5,749 bases of DNA from positions 1 through 5,749 of the forward strand of contig USOJ01000091.1 in the NCBI GenBank assembly GCA_900556195.1, read 5' to 3'. Below are positions 1 through 5,037 of this stretch, one piece after another. The notes under the pieces are model-generated. The model was given only the letters and a program-made list of their open reading frames with translations. It ran no database searches and was not told the DNA's origin. Every line of letters starts with the position of its first letter. The first letter of the stretch is position 1. The position numbers and the translations under genes are program-made. This DNA comes from an uncultured Eubacteriales bacterium. Its GTDB lineage: Bacteria; Bacillota; Clostridia; Christensenellales; Borkfalkiaceae.

Positions 1-16
1 ACGGCTTTGTTCGTAC

Positions 17-32
17 TCGCCCGTACGGGCGA
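17..32. repeat. 16-bp perfect palindrome
   Basis: TCGCCCGTACGGGCGA is identical to its reverse complement. It could be a dyad binding site, or the stem of a hairpin if the centre opens. It has no following T-run, so it is not an obvious intrinsic terminator on either strand. Function unknown. Confidence 0.5.
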
Positions 33-99
33 AGTCGGATTTGCCTAAAAGCACGGAAATAGCGGCGTTTTGGCGAGTTCAAACGCAATCACCTGTGGC

Positions 100-377
100 T
101 AGCCATTAGAGACTTGAAATAATCAAGTTTTAACGACGCAAAATTTGTAAAATCATCGTTAAACTCTCTTGTAATACAATAAAGTATGACTGCGTTCGTT
201 TGCCTTGATTTTTCTAAATTTTTCGCCGTTAAAATGCCTTGCACCTTAAAGCCGTATTTTTTAGACGGTTTTGGTGAAGATTTGCGACGACGTATACAAA
301 TACTTCTAGCAAAGATTTGCCGAAACGGGCAAAAAAGACGGCTTTAAGGCTCGATTAGTTCAAATCTCTAATGGCTA
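100..377. mobile_element. TA-bounded T-shaped inverted-repeat element (MITE-like or structured RNA)
   Basis: The ends are 25-nt inverted repeats (100-124 and 353-377) matching at 23 of 25 positions. The interior is almost entirely two long imperfect hairpins. Arm 2 pairs 128-155 with 206-234, with more pairs towards the apex (161-164 with 198-201; 171-177 with 184-190). Arm 3 pairs 244-262 with 331-349, continues 269-285 with 309-325, and is capped by 292-295 with 300-303. Only 2-3 unpaired bases separate the arms from the basal stem, giving a compact three-way junction. There is no open reading frame inside. The outermost bases on both sides are TA, so a 274-bp element with 23-bp terminal repeats and a TA target duplication fits a miniature element mobilised by an IS630/Tc1/mariner-type transposase. 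That family assignment is inference. The alternative is a gene for a structured RNA. No transposase or reverse transcriptase is in the window. Confidence 0.5.
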
Positions 378-544
378 AAACGACAGTTTCAAACGCGTTA
401 GCGTTAATCGCCGAATAGCAGTAAGCGAAACATCGCCTGGAAAGGCAAAACCGTCGGACTTTATGTTACGGTAATATACACTCCGTGGCAAACCCCGCAA
501 TAGAAGTCGGAGCGGCTACATAATCGTTCGTACTCCAATCTTCG

Positions 545-571
545 GGATTGCTTCACTTCGTTCGCAATGAC
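545..571. repeat. Dispersed intergenic repeat ('ANEVKQS' type)
   Basis: This stretch contains TTGCTTCACTTCGTTCGCAA followed by TGACG. On the minus strand it translates as ANEVKQS, a string I recognise from a short repeat scattered through the intergenic DNA of many bacterial genomes and often mis-called as tiny proteins. Recognition is from memory; a within-genome copy count would confirm it. The outer TTGC and GCAA can pair, with a poor stem between them. Confidence 0.55.
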
Positions 572-585
572 GTATTTTTTTCTTG

Positions 586-604
586 CCTTCCCTTGCAGGG
601 AAGG
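586..604. repeat. Perfect 8-bp inverted repeat within composite repeat
   Basis: CCTTCCCT and AGGGAAGG flank a 3-base TGC loop. The next bases (605-655) include CGGC-GTA-GCCG (about 608-618), TTCC-C-GGAA and CCGCGG, so the stretch is a chain of small palindromes. This pattern is common beside the preceding dispersed repeat in other bacteria, as I recall it. The T-run before it (574-581) lies on the wrong side for a rightward terminator, but leftward transcription would meet the hairpin and then A-rich RNA, so it is not a good terminator in either direction. Confidence 0.5.
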
Positions 605-668
605 TGGCGGCGTAGCCGACGGATGAGTTCCCGGAAGGGTGGTTTTCCGCGGGGTTGATACACAAAAC

Positions 669-711
669 AAAGAGCCGAAATGCAAGAAAAAATCTTGCAT
701 TTCGGCTCTTT
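669..711 (-). terminator. Strong intrinsic terminator of the HAD-Dabb operon
   Basis: A perfect 19-bp stem (669-687 with 693-711) closes a 5-base loop. Read leftward, the stem is followed by GTTTTGTG, a modest U-rich tail. The stem begins 10 bases past the Dabb stop codon, so it fits termination of the leftward operon. The stem is long for an intrinsic terminator and would also fold in rightward transcripts. Confidence 0.8.
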
Positions 712-721
712 AACTATCGGA

Positions 722-1006
722 TTAAAACTCAAAATCAACCGCGTGGCGTTCCGTTCTTATGCTTTTGCAGATTGCGGCGACGGCTAAATGCCGCGGGTCG
801 TTTTTGTATTTTTCAAGGTCTTCTAAACTGTCGAACGTCGCTATTAAAACCGCGCTTTGGTCGGCGTTCGGGTTTATATTAAGTCCCGTTTCGACCGAGC
901 GTAAAACCTCGATTTGTCCGACGAGCGAGTTAAGCCCGTCCAAAAATTTTTTCGCTTCGTCTTCCGTTCCGTCCCTGAATTTCCAGGTTACTATATGTTT
1001 AATCAT
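722..1006 (-). CDS. Dabb domain (stress-responsive A/B barrel) protein
   Basis: This 94-residue protein matches the Dabb family (dimeric alpha+beta barrel, ferredoxin-like fold) over its whole length. Visible hallmarks are the opening MIKHIVTWKF strand, the central GLNSLVGQIEVLRSVETGLN segment, the FDSLEDLEKY helix, and the ending with a conserved His (residue 73, in DPRHLAV), KSIRTER and VDFEF. Length is typical for a single-domain member. Plant members were first noted as stress-induced and some relatives are cyclases, but most bacterial members have no assigned reaction, so the function is unknown. It is expected to be a small cytosolic homodimer. The ATG is preceded by GGGAG (1013-1017) at 6-base spacing, inside the 3' end of the HAD gene. 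The two genes overlap by 8 bp, so they are co-transcribed and probably translationally coupled. A terminator follows directly. Confidence 0.88.
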   Translation of the reverse strand: MIKHIVTWKFRDGTEDEAKKFLDGLNSLVGQIEVLRSVETGLNINPNADQSAVLIATFDSLEDLEKYKNDPRHLAVAAICKSIRTERHAVDFEF

Positions 1007-1697
1007 TTTCTTCTCCCAAAACGGCGAAAATTTCGCTCAAATTAAAAATTTCGTAATCGTATTTTACGTTTTCGGGGTTGCCTTCTTTGCGATAGTTTGC
1101 CCGACAGGTTTTTATTCCGTTTTTTAACCCTAATGGAATATCCGAAACGAGCGAATCGCCTATTATCAACGTTTTTTCGCGGTTAAAATCAGGAATCCCG
1201 TTTTTTACCGCCTTAAAAAATTCGTCGCTCGGCTTGGCGTAACCTATCTCGTCGGATATAAACACTCCGCTTAAAAACGGGCGGAGCATAGATAAATCGA
1301 GCCTGTTGTTCTGCACCGATCTAACGCCGTTCGTTATTATGTACGAGCGGTATCCGAGTTTTTTTAGCCTTTCTAAAACGTTTTTCGTTTCGGGGTATAA
1401 AATGCAGGTGTTTTCGAGTTTTTTCTCGTAAACTTCCTGAAATTTTTCGGGGTCGGCGGTAGTGTTCGTAACCCGATTGTATTCTACGTATCTGCCGATT
1501 AAAACCGAGCGTTTGTCGAGTTCCCCGCGGGAATATTTATCCCATAATTTCTGATTGATTTCGGAGTAAACGTCGTAGTCGATTTTCTCTTGCGGAAAAC
1601 CGAATTCCGTTGCCGTTTCGGTAAAGCATTTTTTGCCCGACGCGTAAAAATCGAATAAAGTGTCGTCCGCGTCGAATAATAAAGTATCGTATAACAT
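999..1697 (-). CDS. HAD-superfamily hydrolase, YjjG/YfnB-type pyrimidine nucleotidase
   Basis: This 232-residue protein carries all four HAD motifs. Motif I is DADDT with nucleophile Asp9 and general acid/base Asp11, motif II is Thr122 in ITNG, motif III is Lys155 in YAKP, and motif IV is IIGDSLVSDI with Asp181 and Asp186. The helical cap inserted after motif I (about residues 15-95), the NGVRSVQNNRL segment and the total length fit the YjjG/YfnB subfamily. Characterised members dephosphorylate nucleoside monophosphates, including non-canonical pyrimidine nucleotides, as house-cleaning enzymes. The exact substrate here is inferred, and another HAD phosphatase activity is possible. The start is fixed by motif I lying only 8 residues in. 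No Shine-Dalgarno is visible, and the -10 box ends 6 bases before the ATG, so the mRNA may be leaderless. The gene overlaps the downstream Dabb gene by 8 bp. Confidence 0.88.
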   Translation of the reverse strand: MLYDTLLFDADDTLFDFYASGKKCFTETATEFGFPQEKIDYDVYSEINQKLWDKYSRGELDKRSVLIGRYVEYNRVTNTTADPEKFQEVYEKKLENTCILYPETKNVLERLKKLGYRSYIITNGVRSVQNNRLDLSMLRPFLSGVFISDEIGYAKPSDEFFKAVKNGIPDFNREKTLIIGDSLVSDIPLGLKNGIKTCRANYRKEGNPENVKYDYEIFNLSEIFAVLGEEND

Positions 1698-1703
1698 ACC
1701 CGA

Positions 1704-1732
1704 ATTGTATCATAAAGTATAAATATAATCAA
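1704..1732 (-). promoter_or_regulatory. Sigma-A promoter for HAD-Dabb operon
   Basis: On the minus strand the -35 box is TTGATT (1732-1727), the spacer is 17 bp, and the -10 box is TACAAT (1709-1704) with an upstream TG giving an extended -10 (TGATACAAT). Transcription would start about 7 bases past the -10 box, at or next to the A of the HAD start codon at 1697. Its -35 box lies 10 bp from that of the divergent ROK promoter. Confidence 0.75.
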
Positions 1733-1742
1733 CCGTTTGGCA

Positions 1743-1771
1743 TTGACAAATCGGATATAAAAAAGTATAAT
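1743..1771 (+). promoter_or_regulatory. Consensus sigma-A promoter for the ROK kinase
   Basis: TTGACA (1743-1748), a 17-bp spacer and TATAAT (1766-1771) match the sigma-A/sigma-70 consensus perfectly. The predicted transcript starts near 1778 and has a leader of about 30 nt. An imperfect dyad (CCG...CGG, 1733-1754) overlaps the -35 box and might be an operator, but the symmetry is poor. Confidence 0.85.
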
Positions 1772-1796
1772 TGAAGCGAAATATAAATTTCACGAA

Positions 1797-1804
1797 AAGG
1801 TGAT
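1797..1804 (+). promoter_or_regulatory. Ribosome binding site of the ROK kinase
   Basis: AAGGTGAT can pair with the anti-Shine-Dalgarno end of 16S rRNA, using the GGTGAT part of the full TAAGGAGGTGAT complement. It ends 3 bases before the ATG at 1808, which is the usual alignment for this register, and it supports that start. Confidence 0.7.
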
Positions 1805-1807
1805 AAT

Positions 1808-2755
1808 ATGAAATATTATTTGGGCATAGATTTAGGCGGAACTTTCATCAAAGGCGGCGTGGTAGACGAAAACGGAAAAATAATCGCCAAAGATAAAGTC
1901 CCTACCGAAAAAGAAAAGGGCGCGGAAGGCGTAATGGATAACGTTGCTCTGCTCGTCGATAAACTCCTTGCAGCGGCGAATCTTAAAAAGAGCGATATCG
2001 GCGGGGTCGGGATGGGCGTTCCCGGCATGATAAACGGCAAAGACGGCATAGTCGTTATAAGTAATAACCTTAACTGGCTTCACGTCGAAATGGTCAATGG
2101 TATGAAAGAACGCACGGGGCTGGATTTTACCATTACCAACGACGCTAACGCGGCTGCGCTCGGCGAGGCGACTTACGGCGTCGGCAGAGATTACGAAGAC
2201 AGTATATTGCTTACGCTCGGCACGGGCGTCGGCGGCGGCATAGTTTTAAGCAATCGCATAGTCGAAGGCAACAAGTCCGCGGGCGCGGAACTCGGTCATA
2301 TGGTCATATGCGACGGCGGCGAACAATGTACGTGCGGCAGAAAAGGGTGTTTCGAAGCGTACTGCTCGGCAACCGCTCTGATAAGAGATACGAAGCGCGC
2401 CATGCTCGCCCATAAAGACAGCAAGATGTGGGAAATCGGCGATATCGAAAAGGTCAGCGGCAAGACGGCGTTCGACTATAAAGATACGGATAAATACGCC
2501 CGCGAGGTAGTCGATAATTATATCGAAAAACTCGCATGCGGTATAGCGAACATCGCGAATATTTTCCGTCCGCACGCGGTAATGCTCGGCGGCGGAGTAT
2601 GCGCGCAGGGCGACAATCTCATAAAACCCGTGCAAAAAATCGTGGACGAACAGATATTCGGCACGATTCACGGACCGAAGTGTCCCGTCATCATAGCAAA
2701 ACTCGGCAACGACGCCGGCATGCTCGGCGCTGCCGCTCTCGTTATGAAAAAATAA
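1808..2755 (+). CDS. ROK-family sugar kinase (probable glucokinase)
   Basis: This 315-residue protein is a full-length ROK kinase of the ASKHA ATPase fold. The N-terminal phosphate-binding motif is GIDLGGTFIKGG (residues 6-17). The catalytic Asp112 lies in NDANAAALGEA. A second phosphate motif, LGTGVGGG, follows at about 137-144. The zinc-binding ROK signature has His164 in ELGH and Cys174, Cys176 and Cys181 in CTCGRKGC, followed by Glu183. A C-terminal GGGV motif (about 251-254) belongs to the adenosine site. It phosphorylates a hexose with ATP in the cytosol. Glucose is the likeliest substrate given length and similarity to clostridial Glk proteins, but N-acetylmannosamine, allose or fructose kinases share these motifs. 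There is no N-terminal helix-turn-helix, so it is a kinase and not a ROK repressor. It is transcribed from its own promoter, and the next gene has a separate one. Confidence 0.9.
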   Translation: MKYYLGIDLGGTFIKGGVVDENGKIIAKDKVPTEKEKGAEGVMDNVALLVDKLLAAANLKKSDIGGVGMGVPGMINGKDGIVVISNNLNWLHVEMVNGMKERTGLDFTITNDANAAALGEATYGVGRDYEDSILLTLGTGVGGGIVLSNRIVEGNKSAGAELGHMVICDGGEQCTCGRKGCFEAYCSATALIRDTKRAMLAHKDSKMWEIGDIEKVSGKTAFDYKDTDKYAREVVDNYIEKLACGIANIANIFRPHAVMLGGGVCAQGDNLIKPVQKIVDEQIFGTIHGPKCPVIIAKLGNDAGMLGAAALVMKK

Positions 2756-2794
2756 AAAAAGTGCGAAAATCGCATATAAACCGCGGCCACGGCG

Positions 2795-2824
2795 TTGACA
2801 AACCGAAAGGTTATATTATATAAT
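2795..2824 (+). promoter_or_regulatory. Consensus sigma-A promoter for the kinase-lysS operon
   Basis: TTGACA (2795-2800), an 18-bp spacer and TATAAT (2819-2824) match the consensus hexamers perfectly. Transcription would start near 2831, about 20 bases before the ATG at 2852. The TTG of the -35 box is also in frame with the kinase and could be mistaken for its start codon. Confidence 0.85.
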
Positions 2825-2851
2825 AAACAAAATAAACTTTTTCGGGTTTTT

Positions 2852-3394
2852 ATGCAAGAATTCAGAATATCGCTTGCCGGCGATTTAGGCAGCGGCAAAA
2901 GCACGGTCGGGGCGATACTAAAAGATCGTTTCCGCGCGGAAATCATTTCTATCGGTAAAATTCAACGTCAGATGGCGGCGGATATGGGTATGGATACCTG
3001 TGAGTTCAATCGTTATCAGGAAACCCACCCCGAATTCGATAAAGTGCTTGACGGTAAACTTGCCGAGTACGAAAAGACGGACGGAAATTTTATTTTCGAT
3101 TCCCGTATGGCGTGGCACTTTACGCCGAGCGCGTTCAGCGTTTACCTTAAATGCGACCCGACGGAAGCGGCTAAAAGAGTCGCGGCTGCGGCGAGAAAAG
3201 ACGAATCTTATAATTCGGAGCAGGAAGCGGCGGACAAGTTGACTTTGCGCCGCGAACGCGAAAAAAAGCGTTATTACGACTTTTACGGCGTCGATATAAC
3301 GGATATGGACAATTACGACTTGGTCGTCGATACGACGGACAAGACCCCCGAAGAAGTAGCCGAAGCGATAGCGCAGGCTTATCTCAAAAAATAA
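2852..3394 (+). CDS. Cytidylate kinase-like P-loop nucleotide kinase
   Basis: This 180-residue protein is a small P-loop NMP kinase of the archaeal-type cytidylate kinase family. It opens directly into strand 1 and the Walker A loop (GDLGSGKST, residues 10-18, Lys16 and Ser17). Asp83 and Arg85 sit in DSRMAW near the substrate site. A LID-like basic segment, RREREKKRYYDFYGVDI (about 133-149), is followed by YDLVVDT. The Arg-rich stretch, YGVDI and YDLVVDT together are the pattern I associate with archaeal Cmk. It is expected to phosphorylate CMP/dCMP with ATP, but bacterial proteins of this type may have other substrates. The ATG at 2852 was chosen because an in-frame TTG at 2795 is the -35 box, and the extra 19 residues would precede a start typical of the family. 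No Shine-Dalgarno is evident. It is followed after 16 nt by lysS, so the two form an operon. Confidence 0.78.
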   Translation: MQEFRISLAGDLGSGKSTVGAILKDRFRAEIISIGKIQRQMAADMGMDTCEFNRYQETHPEFDKVLDGKLAEYEKTDGNFIFDSRMAWHFTPSAFSVYLKCDPTEAAKRVAAAARKDESYNSEQEAADKLTLRREREKKRYYDFYGVDITDMDNYDLVVDTTDKTPEEVAEAIAQAYLKK

Positions 3395-3397
3395 TCG

Positions 3398-3404
3398 AGA
3401 GGAA
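3398..3404 (+). promoter_or_regulatory. Ribosome binding site of lysS
   Basis: AGAGGAA lies between the kinase stop codon (3392-3394) and the ATG at 3411, with 6 bases of spacing. It supports both the start choice and co-transcription with the kinase. Confidence 0.7.
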
Positions 3405-3410
3405 TACGGT

Positions 3411-4982
3411 ATGCATTGGGCAGAGAGAATAGCGGACGAACTTATAGCGGAGAATCCGGGTAAAGAAGAATTTTTGTGCGCGGCGGGCACCAGTCCGTCG
3501 GGCTCGGTACACATAGGCAATTTCAGGGACGTAGCCACGCCCTTTTTCGTCGTCAAAGCGTTGAGGGCGAGGGGCAAAAAGGCAAGACTTATGCTTTCGT
3601 GGGACGATTTCGATCGTCTTCGCAAAGTTCCCAAAAACATCGCGGCGATAGATCCCGAATTCGATAAATATCTCGGTATGCCTTATTCGATGATACCCGA
3701 TCCGAACGGCAAACGCGAATCTTTCGCCGACTACTACGAAAAAGAATACGAAAAATCGTTGGAAGAACTCGGTATAGATATCGAATACCGCTATCAGGGC
3801 AAAGAATACCGTTCGGGCAGATACGTAGACGGCATAATAAAGGCTATGCACTCCCGTAAAGAAATTTACGACATCTTAATGAAGTACAAAACGCAGGATA
3901 GCGACGAGGGCGAAAGAGAAAATTACTATCCTCTGAGCGTTTATTGCAGCGACTGCGTAAAAGATTTTACCGAAATATTGTCTTATAACGAAGAAACCGA
4001 AGATATAACTTACAGATGTAAAGTCTGCGGTAAGACCGAAACGGTCAATCTCCGCGACTATCATCTCGTAAAACTCATGTGGAAAATCGACTGGCCCATG
4101 CGCTGGGGCGTCGAAGGCGTAGACTTCGAACCGGGCGGCATAGACCACGCGGCTGCAAGCGGATCTTTCGTCGTCGCAAAAGAAATCGCCGACAAGATAT
4201 TCAACGTCAAAGCGCCTAAATTCCAACCCTACGGCTGGCTTTCCATCGCCGGCTTGGGCGATATGCACTCGTCCACGGGCAATAACATAACCCCCGCCAC
4301 GGTACTCGAAGTATACGAACCCGATATGGTAAGGTGGCTTTTCGCGAAGTACGCGCCGACCGACGGCTTCGCGTTCAATTTCGACGATACGATAATCAGA
4401 CATTACAGCGAATTCGATAAAGGGCTGGAATCCGCCAAAAACGGAACCGCCGACGAATATACCACCGCGGTTTATAAACTCAGCATGTTAAACGGGCTCG
4501 ACACTCCCGCAAAAGTTCCGTTCGGTGTGCTTGCTTCGGTCGCTACGATAGTAGATTTCAACCCGCAGTCCGTCAAAGAAATACTCGCGAAAATAGGAGT
4601 AAACTTTGAAAAACGCGACGAAGAAAGATTGCTTCGCGTAAAGAACTGGATAACCAAACACCAGCCGTCGAAAATGTATAAACTTCTTTCCGACAGAAAC
4701 GACGAGTACTACGCGACTTTGTCCGACGAAGAAAAGACGGCGATCAAGGCTCTTGCGGATTTCGTAGAAGCAAAAGACGGGATAGGCGAGCAGGAGGTAC
4801 AGCAATACCTTTACTCGATTATCAACAAACCCGAACTCACTAAAAAAGAAAACACCGTTCGTCAACAGAGATTTTTTGCGGTATTTTACAATCTTTTGTT
4901 CGGTACGGATAAAGGACCGAGATTATATCTTTTCCTTTCCGCAATCGACAAGAGCAAATATCTTAACTTGTTAAAATTTTAA
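3411..4982 (+). CDS. lysS: Lysine--tRNA ligase, class I (archaeal type)
   Basis: This 523-residue enzyme charges tRNA-Lys with lysine using ATP. It is the class I (Rossmann-fold) form typical of archaea, spirochaetes, many alphaproteobacteria and some Clostridia, unrelated to the usual class II bacterial LysRS. The nucleotide-binding region has GTSPSGSVHIGN (residues 26-37, HIGH-like motif His34-Asn37) and the LSWDDFDRLRKVP segment (62-74). A zinc-knuckle pair, Cys179-x2-Cys182 and Cys203-x2-Cys206, follows. Next come PGGIDHAAASGS (241-252) and the KMSKS-equivalent loop at 284-291, which reads DMHSSTGN and lacks both expected lysines. The C-terminal 200 residues are the helical anticodon-binding domain. 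Length is normal for the family. It is the second gene of the operon with the cytidylate-kinase-like gene. Whether this genome also has class II LysRS cannot be seen here. Confidence 0.93.
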   Translation: MHWAERIADELIAENPGKEEFLCAAGTSPSGSVHIGNFRDVATPFFVVKALRARGKKARLMLSWDDFDRLRKVPKNIAAIDPEFDKYLGMPYSMIPDPNGKRESFADYYEKEYEKSLEELGIDIEYRYQGKEYRSGRYVDGIIKAMHSRKEIYDILMKYKTQDSDEGERENYYPLSVYCSDCVKDFTEILSYNEETEDITYRCKVCGKTETVNLRDYHLVKLMWKIDWPMRWGVEGVDFEPGGIDHAAASGSFVVAKEIADKIFNVKAPKFQPYGWLSIAGLGDMHSSTGNNITPATVLEVYEPDMVRWLFAKYAPTDGFAFNFDDTIIRHYSEFDKGLESAKNGTADEYTTAVYKLSMLNGLDTPAKVPFGVLASVATIVDFNPQSVKEILAKIGVNFEKRDEERLLRVKNWITKHQPSKMYKLLSDRNDEYYATLSDEEKTAIKALADFVEAKDGIGEQEVQQYLYSIINKPELTKKENTVRQQRFFAVFYNLLFGTDKGPRLYLFLSAIDKSKYLNLLKF

Positions 4983-4988
4983 CTTAAA

Positions 4989-5011
4989 GGCGGGCGTCGG
5001 ATACGCTCGCT
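4989..5011 (+). terminator. Weak stem-loop between lysS and the peptidase gene
   Basis: A stem of about 8 bp (4990-4997 with 5003-5010, one G-U pair) closes a 5-base loop CGGAT and is followed by TTGCGTTTAT, a poor U-tract. It could be a weak or partial terminator, or an RNA-stabilising hairpin in an operon. No good promoter is visible between it and the next start codon, so read-through into the peptidase gene is likely. Confidence 0.4.
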
Positions 5012-5026
5012 TTGCGTTTATATAAA

Positions 5027-5031
5027 AGGAG
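5027..5031 (+). promoter_or_regulatory. Strong ribosome binding site of the peptidase gene
   Basis: AGGAG (within AAAGGAGAT) is 6 bases upstream of the ATG at 5038. This strong site marks 5038 as the original start of the peptidase gene even though the frame breaks soon after. Confidence 0.8.
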
Positions 5032-5037
5032 ATAACC

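Larger units (their letters stand above)
1..660. other. Gene-free region with palindromic and repeat elements
   Basis: No reading frame here has a start, a ribosome binding site and a recognisable product. The region holds a 16-bp perfect palindrome (17-32), the T-shaped inverted-repeat element (100-377), two small perfect hairpins (392-405, loop GTTA; 435-446, loop GGAA) and a block of dispersed-repeat sequence (about 540-655). Frames 1 and 2 are open from the left edge to stops at 46-48 and 107-109, so the 3' end of a gene lying to the left cannot be excluded, but neither peptide is recognisable. Confidence 0.6.

Noticed and set aside
1..48. Possible 3' end of a gene in frame 1 from the left edge
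   Set aside because: Fifteen codons with codon use like the neighbours, but too short to identify, and frame 2 is also open. Not supportable.
353..377. T-arm-like sequence (TTCAAAT between short complementary bases), suggesting a tRNA or tmRNA end
   Set aside because: The stem next to the 7-base loop does not pair properly, and no acceptor, D or anticodon arms fit. The stretch is better explained as one arm of the 25-nt inverted repeat with 100-124.
100..377. Retron msr-msd type RNA
   Set aside because: Terminal inverted repeats and long hairpins resemble one, but there is no reverse transcriptase in the window and no recognisable branching-G context at the inner end of the repeat. It remains possible only if such a gene lies to the left.
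9..535. Direct repeats GTTCGTACTC (9-18, 526-535) and GAAGTCGGA (31-39, 503-511)
   Set aside because: Matches of 9-10 bases are not far from chance in a region this size, and their order is swapped between the two sites, so they are not simple flanking duplications.
1..660. CRISPR array
   Set aside because: No regularly spaced direct repeats are present. The repetition is inverted or consists of unrelated short palindromes.
461..738. Two overlapping leftward reading frames of 61 and 79 codons
   Set aside because: They run through the dispersed repeat, the palindromes and the terminator stem, have no ribosome binding site, and encode the low-quality strings typical of mis-called repeats (ANEVKQS).
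2756..2775. Small hairpin (TGCGA-AAA-TCGCA) after the ROK kinase as a terminator
   Set aside because: The T-run is on the minus-strand side and no leftward gene ends there. In the rightward direction the 5-bp stem has no U-tract.
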